Translations under genes and position numbers: made by a program
From: Roseiconus nitratireducens
GTDB lineage: Bacteria; Planctomycetota; Planctomycetia; Pirellulales; Pirellulaceae
Length of the DNA: 60,648 nt
Direction: 5' to 3'
Assembly: GCF_008629675.1 (NCBI RefSeq)
Contig: NZ_VWOX01000025.1
Location: 1-60,648 of the forward strand
Notes under the pieces: generated by a model
The model's database searches: none
What the model saw: only the letters and a program-made list of their open reading frames with translations
What the model was told of the DNA's origin: nothing
In this document: positions 36,180-44,266 of the stretch, one piece after another
Layout: each line of letters begins with the position of its first letter
Numbering within the stretch: position 1 is the stretch's first letter

Positions 36180-36344
36180 CTACAGACCGGCGGCTGAAGT
36201 TCCACAGACCGGCGGCTAGCGCCTTGCCGCTGACTAGTCCGCCGGTTCCCGGAGACCGGCGGCTAGCGCTTTGCCGGTGACGCCACCGCTTCGCGAGATC
36301 AGGTAGGGCGTGCCTTGCGTGACGCAACTTTCGCGGAGCGAAAG
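36180..36344. repeat. tandem and palindromic intergenic repeats
   Basis: Within the gene-free 35946-36356 gap, two copies of AGACCGGCGGCTAGCGC[CT]TTGCCG lie at 36206 and 36253, with a shortened third copy at 36184. A perfect hairpin follows, CTTTCGC-gga-GCGAAAG, at 36328-36344. A relative of the first unit occurs again at 50021-50050. These look like short REP-type planctomycete repeats. They lie downstream of nth and upstream of the UGPase start. Confidence 0.6.
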
Positions 36345-36356
36345 GCGACGTTGTGA

Positions 36357-37010
36357 TCAGGGCTTTTTTGCTTGAAACGGTTTTTTGCGGTTGGGGTACA
36401 GCGTCCGGCACAGTTCGCACTTGGTTCCGTCACAGCCCCGGGCGGTGCAGTGCTCGCGTCCGTACAGAATGATCTGCAGGTGCAACCGAATCCAAGTGTC
36501 ACGCGGAAACAGCTTTTTCAAGTCCGCCTCGGTTTGCGTCACGCTCTTGCCGTTGGTCAGCCCCCATCGCTGGGCCAGACGATGGATGTGCGTGTCGACC
36601 GGGAAGGCAGGTTTGCCGAACGCTTGTGCCATCACCACGCTCGCGGTCTTGTGACCGACCCCGGGCAACGCTTCCAATTCGGAAAAGGTCTGAGGCACCT
36701 GGCCGTGATGTTCGGCAAGCAGCTGTTTGGACAACAGCACCAGGTTCTTCGCCTTTTGTTTGGAGAGCCCCAAGGGGCGAATGATGTCCAGCACCTTGTC
36801 TTTGCCCAACGCCGCCATTTTCTCCGGCGTGCCCGCCACGCGGAAAAGCTCCGGCGTGACTTCATTCACCTTCTTGTCGGTGCACTGCGCACTCAACACC
36901 ACGGCAACGAGCAAGGTGAAATCGTCGGTGTGATCCAACGGGATCGGAGGATCCGGGTAGAGCTCGTTGAGGCGTTCCAGGATGATCGCGGCACGTTCTG
37001 TCTTCAGCAC
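36357..37010 (-). CDS. nth: endonuclease III (Nth)
   Basis: 217 residues, a DNA glycosylase/AP lyase that removes oxidised pyrimidines. The helix-hairpin-helix LPGVGHKTASVV carries the catalytic Lys, and VDTHIHRLAQR the catalytic Asp. Four cysteines remain at the C-terminus (HCTARGCDGTKCELC), but their spacing is C-x4-C-x4-C-x2-C rather than the usual C-x6-C-x2-C-x5-C. The iron-sulfur cluster may therefore be altered or absent. The family assignment is not in doubt. Confidence 0.93.
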   Translation of the reverse strand: MLKTERAAIILERLNELYPDPPIPLDHTDDFTLLVAVVLSAQCTDKKVNEVTPELFRVAGTPEKMAALGKDKVLDIIRPLGLSKQKAKNLVLLSKQLLAEHHGQVPQTFSELEALPGVGHKTASVVMAQAFGKPAFPVDTHIHRLAQRWGLTNGKSVTQTEADLKKLFPRDTWIRLHLQIILYGREHCTARGCDGTKCELCRTLYPNRKKPFQAKKP

Positions 37011-37074
37011 GGAAAAGGCAATTGCAGGGAAAGGGTAACAGGAGGTGAATTGGCGGGAGTTAGATCTCCCGAGT

Positions 37075-37262
37075 CATAGAGGGGTGAACGCAGCAAGGGT
37101 GCGATCGCTTTGCTTCTCGCTGGGGCGGAGTTGCTGTCGCCGCTTTGCGACTGGTGGTGTTTTCGGCGACCGGTTCCGTCGGCTCGCGCCGACGGCAGGG
37201 CGCTGTCGTCGCTTTGCGACTGGAGTCGCTCCGCTCCCGAAACACCAATCCGACCCGGAAAG
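37075..37262. repeat. dispersed intergenic repeat, copy 1
   Basis: A block around 37171-37225 (TTCCGTCGGCTCGCGCC, then GACGGCAGGGCGCTGTCG and TCGCTTTGCGACTGGAG) is repeated with few changes at 39361-39418, together with the upstream CGCAGCAAGGG. GCCGTCGGCGC-type arms and TCGCTTTGCGA are self-complementary. It fills the nth-ruvB gap; no gene is seen in it. Confidence 0.6.
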
Positions 37263-37282
37263 CGGATCCAAAGACGGTCAGG

Positions 37283-38356
37283 CTAGGGTTGCAGTGGCAG
37301 CTTCAGGTGTTCAAAGGCTTTGGCCGTTGCCATGCGTCCTCGGCGCGTGCGGACGATCAATTCGCTCCGCAACAAAAACGGTTCCACTTCGTCTTCCAAG
37401 GTGTCACTGCTGACGTTCATGGTATGGGCGATCGCTTCCAGCCCGCTCGGGCCGCCGGCAAAGACTCGAATCAGGGTGTCCAAGTAATTCCGGTCCTGCT
37501 TGTCCAGTCCCAGCGAATCGATCCCGATCATGTCCAACGAGTCGCGAGCGACGCCCAGGGTGACGTCACCTTTTGCTTTGATCTGGGCGTAGTCACGCAC
37601 CCAGTGCAGCCGGTTGTTGGCCAACCGCGGCGTGCTGCGACTGCGTTTCGCGATTTCGCCCGCTGCCGCCTCGTCGATCTTGATCGTCAGCTTCCTGGCG
37701 TTGCGCTGCACCAGTTCCCGAAGTTGGTCCTTGCTGTACCAGCCGAGATGCTCGCGGATTTGAAAACGGTCTCGCAATGGCGCGCTGAGCATCCCGGCGC
37801 GCGTCGTCGCACCGATCAGGGTGAATGGTTGCAGTTCGAAATTCAACGTCCGCGCGTTCACGCCCTCACCCAGCACGATGTCGATCCGAAAGTCCTCCAT
37901 CGCCGTGTACAGGTACTCTTCAACGCTCTTGGGCACCCGGTGGATCTCGTCAATGAACAACACGGACTTTTCGGACACGTTGGTCAGGTAGGGCAGCAGG
38001 TCTTTGGGCGCCGACAAACCGGCGCCGTTGGCCATTTGGACCGTGGTCCCCATCTCCGCGGGGATGACGGTCGCAAAGGTCGTTTTGCCAAGCCCCGGCG
38101 GACCGTCAAACAGGATGTGCCCCAACGGTTCGTCCCGACCGCGGGCCGCGTCAATCGCGATCTTCAACCGTTCGATCACGTCGCGCTGGCCGACCATTTC
38201 ATCCAGGCGTCGTGGCCGCAGTTGGACATCGCGTTCACCGGCGGAGTCTCCGCCGGAGAACCCGTCCCCGGAATCGCTCCCCGGTGGCAGGTCGCCCGGT
38301 GGCAGGTCGCCCGGGGGTTGCGGATTGGATTGCTGGTAAACTGCTTCTCGCGCCAT
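37283..38356 (-). CDS. ruvB: Holliday junction branch migration ATPase RuvB
   Basis: 357 residues. An AAA+ ATPase with Walker A DGPPGLGKTT (84-93), Walker B LFIDEIHR (133-140), the IGATTRAGMLSAPLRDRF sensor region and a winged-helix C-terminus. It moves Holliday junctions together with RuvA. The N-terminal 40 residues are an added low-complexity Pro/Gly segment with a repeated PPGDL unit, which is not in typical RuvB. No ruvA or ruvC lies next to it in the window. Confidence 0.96.
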   Translation of the reverse strand: MAREAVYQQSNPQPPGDLPPGDLPPGSDSGDGFSGGDSAGERDVQLRPRRLDEMVGQRDVIERLKIAIDAARGRDEPLGHILFDGPPGLGKTTFATVIPAEMGTTVQMANGAGLSAPKDLLPYLTNVSEKSVLFIDEIHRVPKSVEEYLYTAMEDFRIDIVLGEGVNARTLNFELQPFTLIGATTRAGMLSAPLRDRFQIREHLGWYSKDQLRELVQRNARKLTIKIDEAAAGEIAKRSRSTPRLANNRLHWVRDYAQIKAKGDVTLGVARDSLDMIGIDSLGLDKQDRNYLDTLIRVFAGGPSGLEAIAHTMNVSSDTLEDEVEPFLLRSELIVRTRRGRMATAKAFEHLKLPLQP

Positions 38357-38560
38357 CGATTTTCATCCGTGGTGAGTGATGCGCGGCGTCCGGATTGCAG
38401 ACGGGTAACGCCCTCGCGACCCCTGTTTTACCCGATCTTGCGAATTGAGTCGGCGCGTGGTTTGCCAGGAAATTTCCGGCTAAATTGAAGGGGTTGCCGC
38501 CCGCTCGTCTTGTTCCGGCCTTTTCCTGAAGTCCTTCCGTCTCCCGGCGCCTCCTCCAAA

Positions 38561-39151
38561 ATGACCGAAATATCCGACTCCTCCGCGTCGTCGAAACCGA
38601 TCGACGCGAGCGACCCCGCAATCATCGCCCAGTACGAGCCCTACCTGCGGATGTTGGCTCGGACCCGGATGCGTCGCGCCTACCAGGCCAAAATTGGTGC
38701 CTCCGACATGGTCCAACAAGCGATGTTGCAGGCCGTCCAAGGATTCGACGGGTTTCGCGGCAACACGGAAGCGGAGTTGCTGGCATGGCTCCGACAAATC
38801 CTTGCTCACCATCTGTGCCATTTGGATCGTGATCTGCACCGCGACAAACGGGACATCCGCCGTGAACAGTCGATGGAACAAAAGCTGGCCGCTTCCTCGA
38901 TGCGGTTGGAGGGATTGCTGGCAGGCGATGGACCGACGCCCAGCCAAAACGTGGCCTTTGGCGAAAACATCGTGAGGATCAGTCAAGCAATCGCCGAATT
39001 GCCCGAACCCCAAGCCGACGCCGTTCGCTTGCACTACCTGGAAGGGATGAAGCTGAAGGAAGTTGCCGACGAATTGGGCAAGTCCACCGGCGCCGTCGCC
39101 GGCCTGCTGCACCGGGGCATGAAGGCGTTGCGAAAGTCTCTGGACGGCTAA
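38561..39151 (+). CDS. ECF-type RNA polymerase sigma factor
   Basis: 196 residues from ATG 38561. The sigma-2 region (YEPYLRMLARTRMRRAYQAKIGASDMVQQAMLQAVQGFDGFRG) and the sigma-4 helix-turn-helix (LHYLEGMKLKEVADELGKSTGAVAGLLHRGMKAL) are clear. This version, with a long insert between regions 2 and 4, is common in planctomycetes. No anti-sigma factor gene is adjacent. Confidence 0.9.
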   Translation: MTEISDSSASSKPIDASDPAIIAQYEPYLRMLARTRMRRAYQAKIGASDMVQQAMLQAVQGFDGFRGNTEAELLAWLRQILAHHLCHLDRDLHRDKRDIRREQSMEQKLAASSMRLEGLLAGDGPTPSQNVAFGENIVRISQAIAELPEPQADAVRLHYLEGMKLKEVADELGKSTGAVAGLLHRGMKALRKSLDG

Positions 39152-39195
39152 GTCCGGGCCGGAATCTTGTTCGCACTCGAAAGCAAGCTTCACCT

Positions 39196-39453
39196 CGGTA
39201 GGTCATGCTGTGCATGACACCAGCTTCATCCTTCTGCTGCAGGGCGTGCGGTTTTTTTCAACTTCTTTCCGAGGAAGGTCGAGCGCAGCAAGGGGAGCAT
39301 TGGCTCGCCTCTCGCGAATCGGATTGCTTTCGCCGCTTCGTGGCTGAGTTTTTTTGGGCAGCCGTTTCCGTCGGCTTGCGCCGACTGCAGGGAGCTATCG
39401 TCGCTTTGCGACTGGAGGCAAGCTGGTACTGTCATGCACAGCATGACCTACCG
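39196..39453. repeat. 258-bp element with 30-bp inverted ends, MITE-like
   Basis: The left end (CGGTAGGTCATGCTGTGCAT and on, to 39226) and the right end (to 39453) are inverted copies of about 30 bases with a small gap. The interior shares the repeat also found at 37171-37225. No coding sequence is present. It resembles a miniature inverted-repeat element but could be an RNA structure. It lies between the sigma factor and the next gene. Confidence 0.55.
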
Positions 39454-39522
39454 AAGCGCAGAATCAGTACACCTTCCACGTTCTGGCGAACGTGGCTACG
39501 GCGGGACGCTGTCGTGAGACGG

Positions 39523-42102
39523 CTATCGGTCTCGGTAACGTTGTTTCAACGCGTCGTCTTCGGGCGGCCGCGTCAATAAGATATACGCCGCCCGTTTGCG
39601 TGCCTCCTCATCGCGTCCCAACCGGCGCAGCATTCCGATCGACTGCAACTTCGCCTGGTGCCAATCCGTCGTTCCCATTTTGACGCCGGCAGCCAGCCGA
39701 TCGGAAAGTTCCAACGCAGCTTCCAACGCGGCCTGCGAATCCGAGTTTCCGAGCAGTGCGATCGCTTTTCGCAAGGATTCCCGCGGATCTTTTCCATCCA
39801 GCGCGATTTCCTTGACGCGCCCAATCGAATCCGCATCCACACCTTCCCACAGCTTTGCCTGCGCCCGTTGCCATTCGGTCAGCTGTGGCCATGCCGCCAG
39901 CAGAGGCCCGAGCTGTGACCGCAAGGTTGGCTGCAAGGCCGCATCGCGAAACAGCCGCCAACTGAAACGCTGCAACCATTCCGGTGCGATCGCCGAACCG
40001 TCGTCAAGCACCACATCCCGCAACCGTTCGACTTGCTCGCCAATGTCCCCGGCGGCTTCAGAAGCGCGCAGATCAGCCAACAATCGGAAGGGCGGCCCCG
40101 ACGCCGTCGCGTCCTGGTCGATCGTCAAACCAGGTTCGATGCTGAGCCGCCCCCGGTCAAACATCCAAACCGATAGCCTGTCCACCGCCGAACGAAACTC
40201 CGGATTGCTTTCGGCAATTTCCTCCAGGGCATTCGAAAGGGTGTCCAACGGCTCCGTCGCCTGAGCGGTTTCCAGGTCGGACAGCCAGTCGTACCAAAGT
40301 CCGGCGACGCGATCGAGCTGCGCCGGATCGTTTGCGAGTAACAGTTGCTGGAGCGCCGCGGTCGCGGCATCCTCGCGTCGGCCCGCCGCAACCAACAAGT
40401 CACCTAGCCAACGGTTTCCGCGGACCGCGGACTCACTCGCCGGCCAACGCTGTGAAAGCTCGGTCAACAGTTCTTCCAATTGCTCCAAGCCGGCTGCCGG
40501 ATTCTTGGAGGCTTCCGGAGACTTGCTGACCAGCACCGCCGCTTGCAGCATCAACTGAGGCGCCGCCGATTCTTGAGCGTGCTTTTGTGCCACCTGCCGC
40601 AGAACGTCCACGGCCGCAGAAAACTCCTGACCGGCAACCGCCGCAGCCGCACTTTTGGTCGCCATCTCGATCGACTTGTCCGGCGTCGTTTCCGCCAAAG
40701 CCGCTTGCTTCAACAACGCCGCGGCCCGCAGCGGTTCTCCTCGTCGGAGCCAGTCTTCGCCTTGGGCGGCGATCAGTCCGGGAGCGACTCCGGACATCGC
40801 GTTCCCCGGGTTCGAATTCCGGGCGATCGGATCGGCGGCATCGGAGTCGCGCCGCATGCGGGCCAAGGCAATCGTCTCGGCGCGTCGCCGGGCGAACGGA
40901 CCGCCGCGACGTTCGATTTGGTCCAACCAGGACGAGATCCGCCGCGAGTCGGCGCCTTCGGCCAGTAAGACCCGAAGCCGCGCGAAATCCATTTCGGTGC
41001 TCCGCGCTGCTCCGCCCCCGCTGCCTGCGCCGGTGAAGTAGGTGTCGACCAATCGCTTCGCATCGGCAACCTGGTCGTCGGCCAACCGTCGCCGGACTTC
41101 CAGCGCGTCCCATCGCGGCGTCTCGGCATCCCAAACATTGGAACGACGATGCTCCTGAATGATCTGCTCCGCCGCCTGCGAGTTGCCACTTCGCAACCGT
41201 GCGTCGGCCCACCAGCGTTGGGCGGTCTGACGCGAGAGCGTTTCCGTGGGCAATTGCGGGAGCGTCTTTTCGGCAAGCAGCGCCGCCTCGGCCGCCGCGG
41301 TGCGGTAGTCGTCACTGCCTTCGGGAAACAGTTCGGTTTGCAGGATCGCCAGGGAGATTCGCTGCAATGCCAATTCCTGGCTCAGCCGGACGACATCGTC
41401 GACCAGCGTGCCGCCGGCATTCTCGCCGGATCGCAGGACCGCCAAGGTTCCCGCGACCTGATCCTGCAGTCGGGCCGTGTCTTGTTGCAGGCGAGCGATC
41501 CGCTGCAGCAATTGGTCGGTCATGGCCGGGCTGAGCGGAGAAACCGAAGCGGCGAGTATTGCCGAACGAAGCAGGCGTTGCCGGCAAGACAGCCTGGCGG
41601 CTTGCAAAAAACTGGCTGACTGGGCTTCGGGATAGGCCGACAGCAGTTGATCCACCGGGGCGCACGCGGCTTCGATCGCCGGCTCCAGCCGCGTCATCAG
41701 GACCGAAGGATTGACACGCAAGATTTCAATCGCGGCTTGTTCGGTCAGCACTTCCGAAAGCCTGGCAGTCCAGCGGGCACTGTCACGACCTTCCGGAGGT
41801 CCGTTGTCTCGCAGCTGCTTGCACAACCAGATCGCATCGTCGAAACGCTGCATCTGCAGCAGACGATCAACGGCGTCGGTGGCCGCATCGTCCGTTTGGC
41901 GGTCAGGCGACGGCGGCTGGGCGCAGCGGGCCTGGTTCGGACCGAAGACCGTGGGCACTCCGACCGCGGAGACTCCGATGAAACCGATCAAGAACGAGGC
42001 GAAGGTCAGCGACGTTCGTGACGTCCAACCGTGGGGGGAACGGATGAGGTTCAACAAGCGAAAAATGTTTCCTTTCTTGCGTTTCTTTCTTTGCGGCGTC
42101 AT
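39523..42102 (-). CDS. large hypothetical protein with N-terminal membrane anchor, repeat-type
   Basis: About 859 residues from Met at 42102; an upstream start at 42177 adds 25 residues. A single hydrophobic segment follows a basic KRKKGN head and looks like an anchor or signal. The rest is Ala- and Leu-rich helical pairs of TPR type, with no enzyme motifs. Such proteins are common in planctomycetes and may scaffold cell-envelope complexes. That is inference. Confidence 0.75.
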   Translation of the reverse strand: MTPQRKKRKKGNIFRLLNLIRSPHGWTSRTSLTFASFLIGFIGVSAVGVPTVFGPNQARCAQPPSPDRQTDDAATDAVDRLLQMQRFDDAIWLCKQLRDNGPPEGRDSARWTARLSEVLTEQAAIEILRVNPSVLMTRLEPAIEAACAPVDQLLSAYPEAQSASFLQAARLSCRQRLLRSAILAASVSPLSPAMTDQLLQRIARLQQDTARLQDQVAGTLAVLRSGENAGGTLVDDVVRLSQELALQRISLAILQTELFPEGSDDYRTAAAEAALLAEKTLPQLPTETLSRQTAQRWWADARLRSGNSQAAEQIIQEHRRSNVWDAETPRWDALEVRRRLADDQVADAKRLVDTYFTGAGSGGGAARSTEMDFARLRVLLAEGADSRRISSWLDQIERRGGPFARRRAETIALARMRRDSDAADPIARNSNPGNAMSGVAPGLIAAQGEDWLRRGEPLRAAALLKQAALAETTPDKSIEMATKSAAAAVAGQEFSAAVDVLRQVAQKHAQESAAPQLMLQAAVLVSKSPEASKNPAAGLEQLEELLTELSQRWPASESAVRGNRWLGDLLVAAGRREDAATAALQQLLLANDPAQLDRVAGLWYDWLSDLETAQATEPLDTLSNALEEIAESNPEFRSAVDRLSVWMFDRGRLSIEPGLTIDQDATASGPPFRLLADLRASEAAGDIGEQVERLRDVVLDDGSAIAPEWLQRFSWRLFRDAALQPTLRSQLGPLLAAWPQLTEWQRAQAKLWEGVDADSIGRVKEIALDGKDPRESLRKAIALLGNSDSQAALEAALELSDRLAAGVKMGTTDWHQAKLQSIGMLRRLGRDEEARKRAAYILLTRPPEDDALKQRYRDR

Positions 42103-42304
42103 CCCGCCCGTCCAGGCAAATTGCGTGGCGATCGCTGGTGCTAACGGGCGCGAAGGTGGTTGATTCTCACCTCGCACCGATTTGTGGTGCGCACCGATCC
42201 AGGGGGCCGGCGGGTGGTGGGGTGACCTGATATTGACCGGAGGGGTGCGGAAACTAGGATCCGCAGCTTGTTTCTACGTACGCGATTCTTTGACCACCCA
42301 TTTT

Positions 42305-44113
42305 ATGCTGAATTTCTTTCGCGCGGGCACCGCAAGTGCCAAGGATGATTTGCTGTCCGGTTTGACCGTCGCCCTGGCGCTGGTTCCCGAAGCAGTCGCA
42401 TTTGCCTTCGTCGCCGGAGTTTCTCCCCTGATCGGACTCTATTCGGCGTTCTTCATCGGATTGATCACTGCCGCGGTTGGCGGCCGCCCCGGAATGATCT
42501 CCGGCGCTACCGGCGCGATGGCTGTCGTCGTCGTGGGCCTGGTGGCTCTCCACGGCATCGAATACCTGTTTCCCGCTGTCATGCTGTGCGGTCTGATTCA
42601 GGTCACCGTAGGGATTGCCCGCCTGGGGAAATTGATTCGGATGGTGCCCCACTCGGTCATGTTGGGATTCGTCAACGGCCTGGCAATTGTGATCGGCATG
42701 GCACAATTGGGCAGCTTCAAAACACTGGACGTGACCAGCGGTCGTCTGGTTTTCCTATCCGGTCCCCGTTTGTACGTGATGCTGGGCTTGGTGGCGTTGA
42801 CCATGGGCATCATTTACTTGCTCCCCAAACTGACGCGAGCTCTGCCGGCTTCCCTGGTCGCAATCCTGTCCGTCACGCTGCTGTCGGTCGCGATCAATCG
42901 CAGTGGTGTGCTGCCCGCGGGCGAATTGTCACCCAACGCGGTCGCCACCGTCGGCGACATGCTGCGGACCAACGCGGTGGCAAGCCGGATCGCCGAAAAG
43001 AATCATGCGTCGGTCGACAGCGAACTGGCCGGGTCAGCGGCGACACCGCATTTTGTCGCCGTCGAACACGTGTCCGACGGAACCGACACCGAAGTCACGT
43101 TGACCGCGATGCGCAACGACTCGATCGTCGGACCGGTGTTGCGTGACGGGACCGACCGGGGCGAAAAGCCTCCGGTTAGCGAAGCGGACTCCTCCATCAG
43201 CGGCGGGTTGCCGACACTGTTTTTCCTGCAGTACAGCTTGCCGCCAATGAATTGGGAAACGCTGTGGATCATCCTGCCGTTCTCACTGACGCTCGCCGGC
43301 GTGGGGCTGATCGAATCCCTGATGACGTTGACGCTGATTGATGAAATCACGGAGACCCGCGGCCGCGGCAATCGGGAGTGCGTCGGCCAGGGTGTCGCGA
43401 ACGTCCTGTGTGGTCTATTCGGCGGCATGGGCGGCTGCGCGATGATCGGTCAATCTTTGATCAACGTGAATTCAGGCGGCCGTGGTCGATTGAGTGGGAT
43501 CACGGCGGCAGTGTGCCTGCTGATGTTCATCTTGTTCCTGGCTCCACTGATCGAACAGATTCCGATGGCCGCACTGGTCGGAGTGATGTTCATGGTCGTC
43601 ATCGGGACGTTCGAATGGGCGTCGCTGAAAATGGTGCGTCGCGTCCCGCCGGCTGATTTTGCCGTGATGGTCCTGGTCGCCGGTTACACGGTGGTGATGC
43701 ATGACCTGGCGACGGCCGTGATCTTGGGCGTGATTGTTTCGGCCTGCGTCTTCGCTTGGAACCACGCCACGCACATGGGCGCTGACACGCGAATCGACGA
43801 GCACGGCAGCAAGATCTACCAATTGCACGGCCCGTTGTTCTTCGCCTCCGCGACCAGCTTCAAAGAGATGTTCGACGTGCGTAAGGATCCCGAAGACGTC
43901 GTGATCGATTTCTACTACACCCGCGTGTATGACCAATCCGGTCTGGAAGCGATCAACGCGTTGGCTGAGAAATACGAGGCTGCGGGGAAACGCCTGCACC
44001 TGACGCATTTGAGCGATGAGTGTCGACGGTTGCTGGATAAGGCGGGTGACCTGGTCGAAGTCAACCTATCCGAAGACCCGCAGTATCACGTGGCGACGGA
44101 CCGATTGGGCTGA
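42305..44113 (+). CDS. SulP-family anion transporter with STAS domain
   Basis: About 602 residues from ATG 42305. The sequence starts LLSGLTVALALVPEAVAFAFVAGVSPLIGLY, the SulP signature, and has about ten to twelve membrane segments. A STAS domain follows (KIYQLHGPLFFASATSFKEMF). Sulfate or bicarbonate are typical substrates. A hydrophilic insert of about 90 residues (from LPAGELSPNAV to ISGGLPT) interrupts the membrane part and is unusual. Confidence 0.9.
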   Translation: MLNFFRAGTASAKDDLLSGLTVALALVPEAVAFAFVAGVSPLIGLYSAFFIGLITAAVGGRPGMISGATGAMAVVVVGLVALHGIEYLFPAVMLCGLIQVTVGIARLGKLIRMVPHSVMLGFVNGLAIVIGMAQLGSFKTLDVTSGRLVFLSGPRLYVMLGLVALTMGIIYLLPKLTRALPASLVAILSVTLLSVAINRSGVLPAGELSPNAVATVGDMLRTNAVASRIAEKNHASVDSELAGSAATPHFVAVEHVSDGTDTEVTLTAMRNDSIVGPVLRDGTDRGEKPPVSEADSSISGGLPTLFFLQYSLPPMNWETLWIILPFSLTLAGVGLIESLMTLTLIDEITETRGRGNRECVGQGVANVLCGLFGGMGGCAMIGQSLINVNSGGRGRLSGITAAVCLLMFILFLAPLIEQIPMAALVGVMFMVVIGTFEWASLKMVRRVPPADFAVMVLVAGYTVVMHDLATAVILGVIVSACVFAWNHATHMGADTRIDEHGSKIYQLHGPLFFASATSFKEMFDVRKDPEDVVIDFYYTRVYDQSGLEAINALAEKYEAAGKRLHLTHLSDECRRLLDKAGDLVEVNLSEDPQYHVATDRLG

Positions 44114-44134
44114 AACGATCGGGCTCGAGGTGAC

Positions 44135-44224
44135 AACCCTCCCCGCGTCGTCGCAAGCTCCTCCGCGACCCTCCCGGAGGGAGGGTGATTAAAAGCTGCA
44201 CGACCTCCAAGCGGGAGGGTGAAG
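44135..44224 (-). repeat. CCCTCCC-type repeat, copy 1
   Basis: About 90 bases (ACCCTCCCCGCG to GAGGGTGAAG) that recur, in either orientation, three times at 51.5-51.9 kb. It contains the palindromic CCCTCCCGGAGGGAGGG core. It fills most of the gap between the SulP gene and the vWA gene and would lie in their shared 3' region. Confidence 0.65.
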
Positions 44225-44266
44225 TGACTTGTGTCGGCAACAACGCACAAAGCTGACGCTGCCTAG

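Noticed and set aside
37145..38488. 447-residue plus-strand frame
   Set aside because: Antisense shadow of ruvB in GC-rich sequence.
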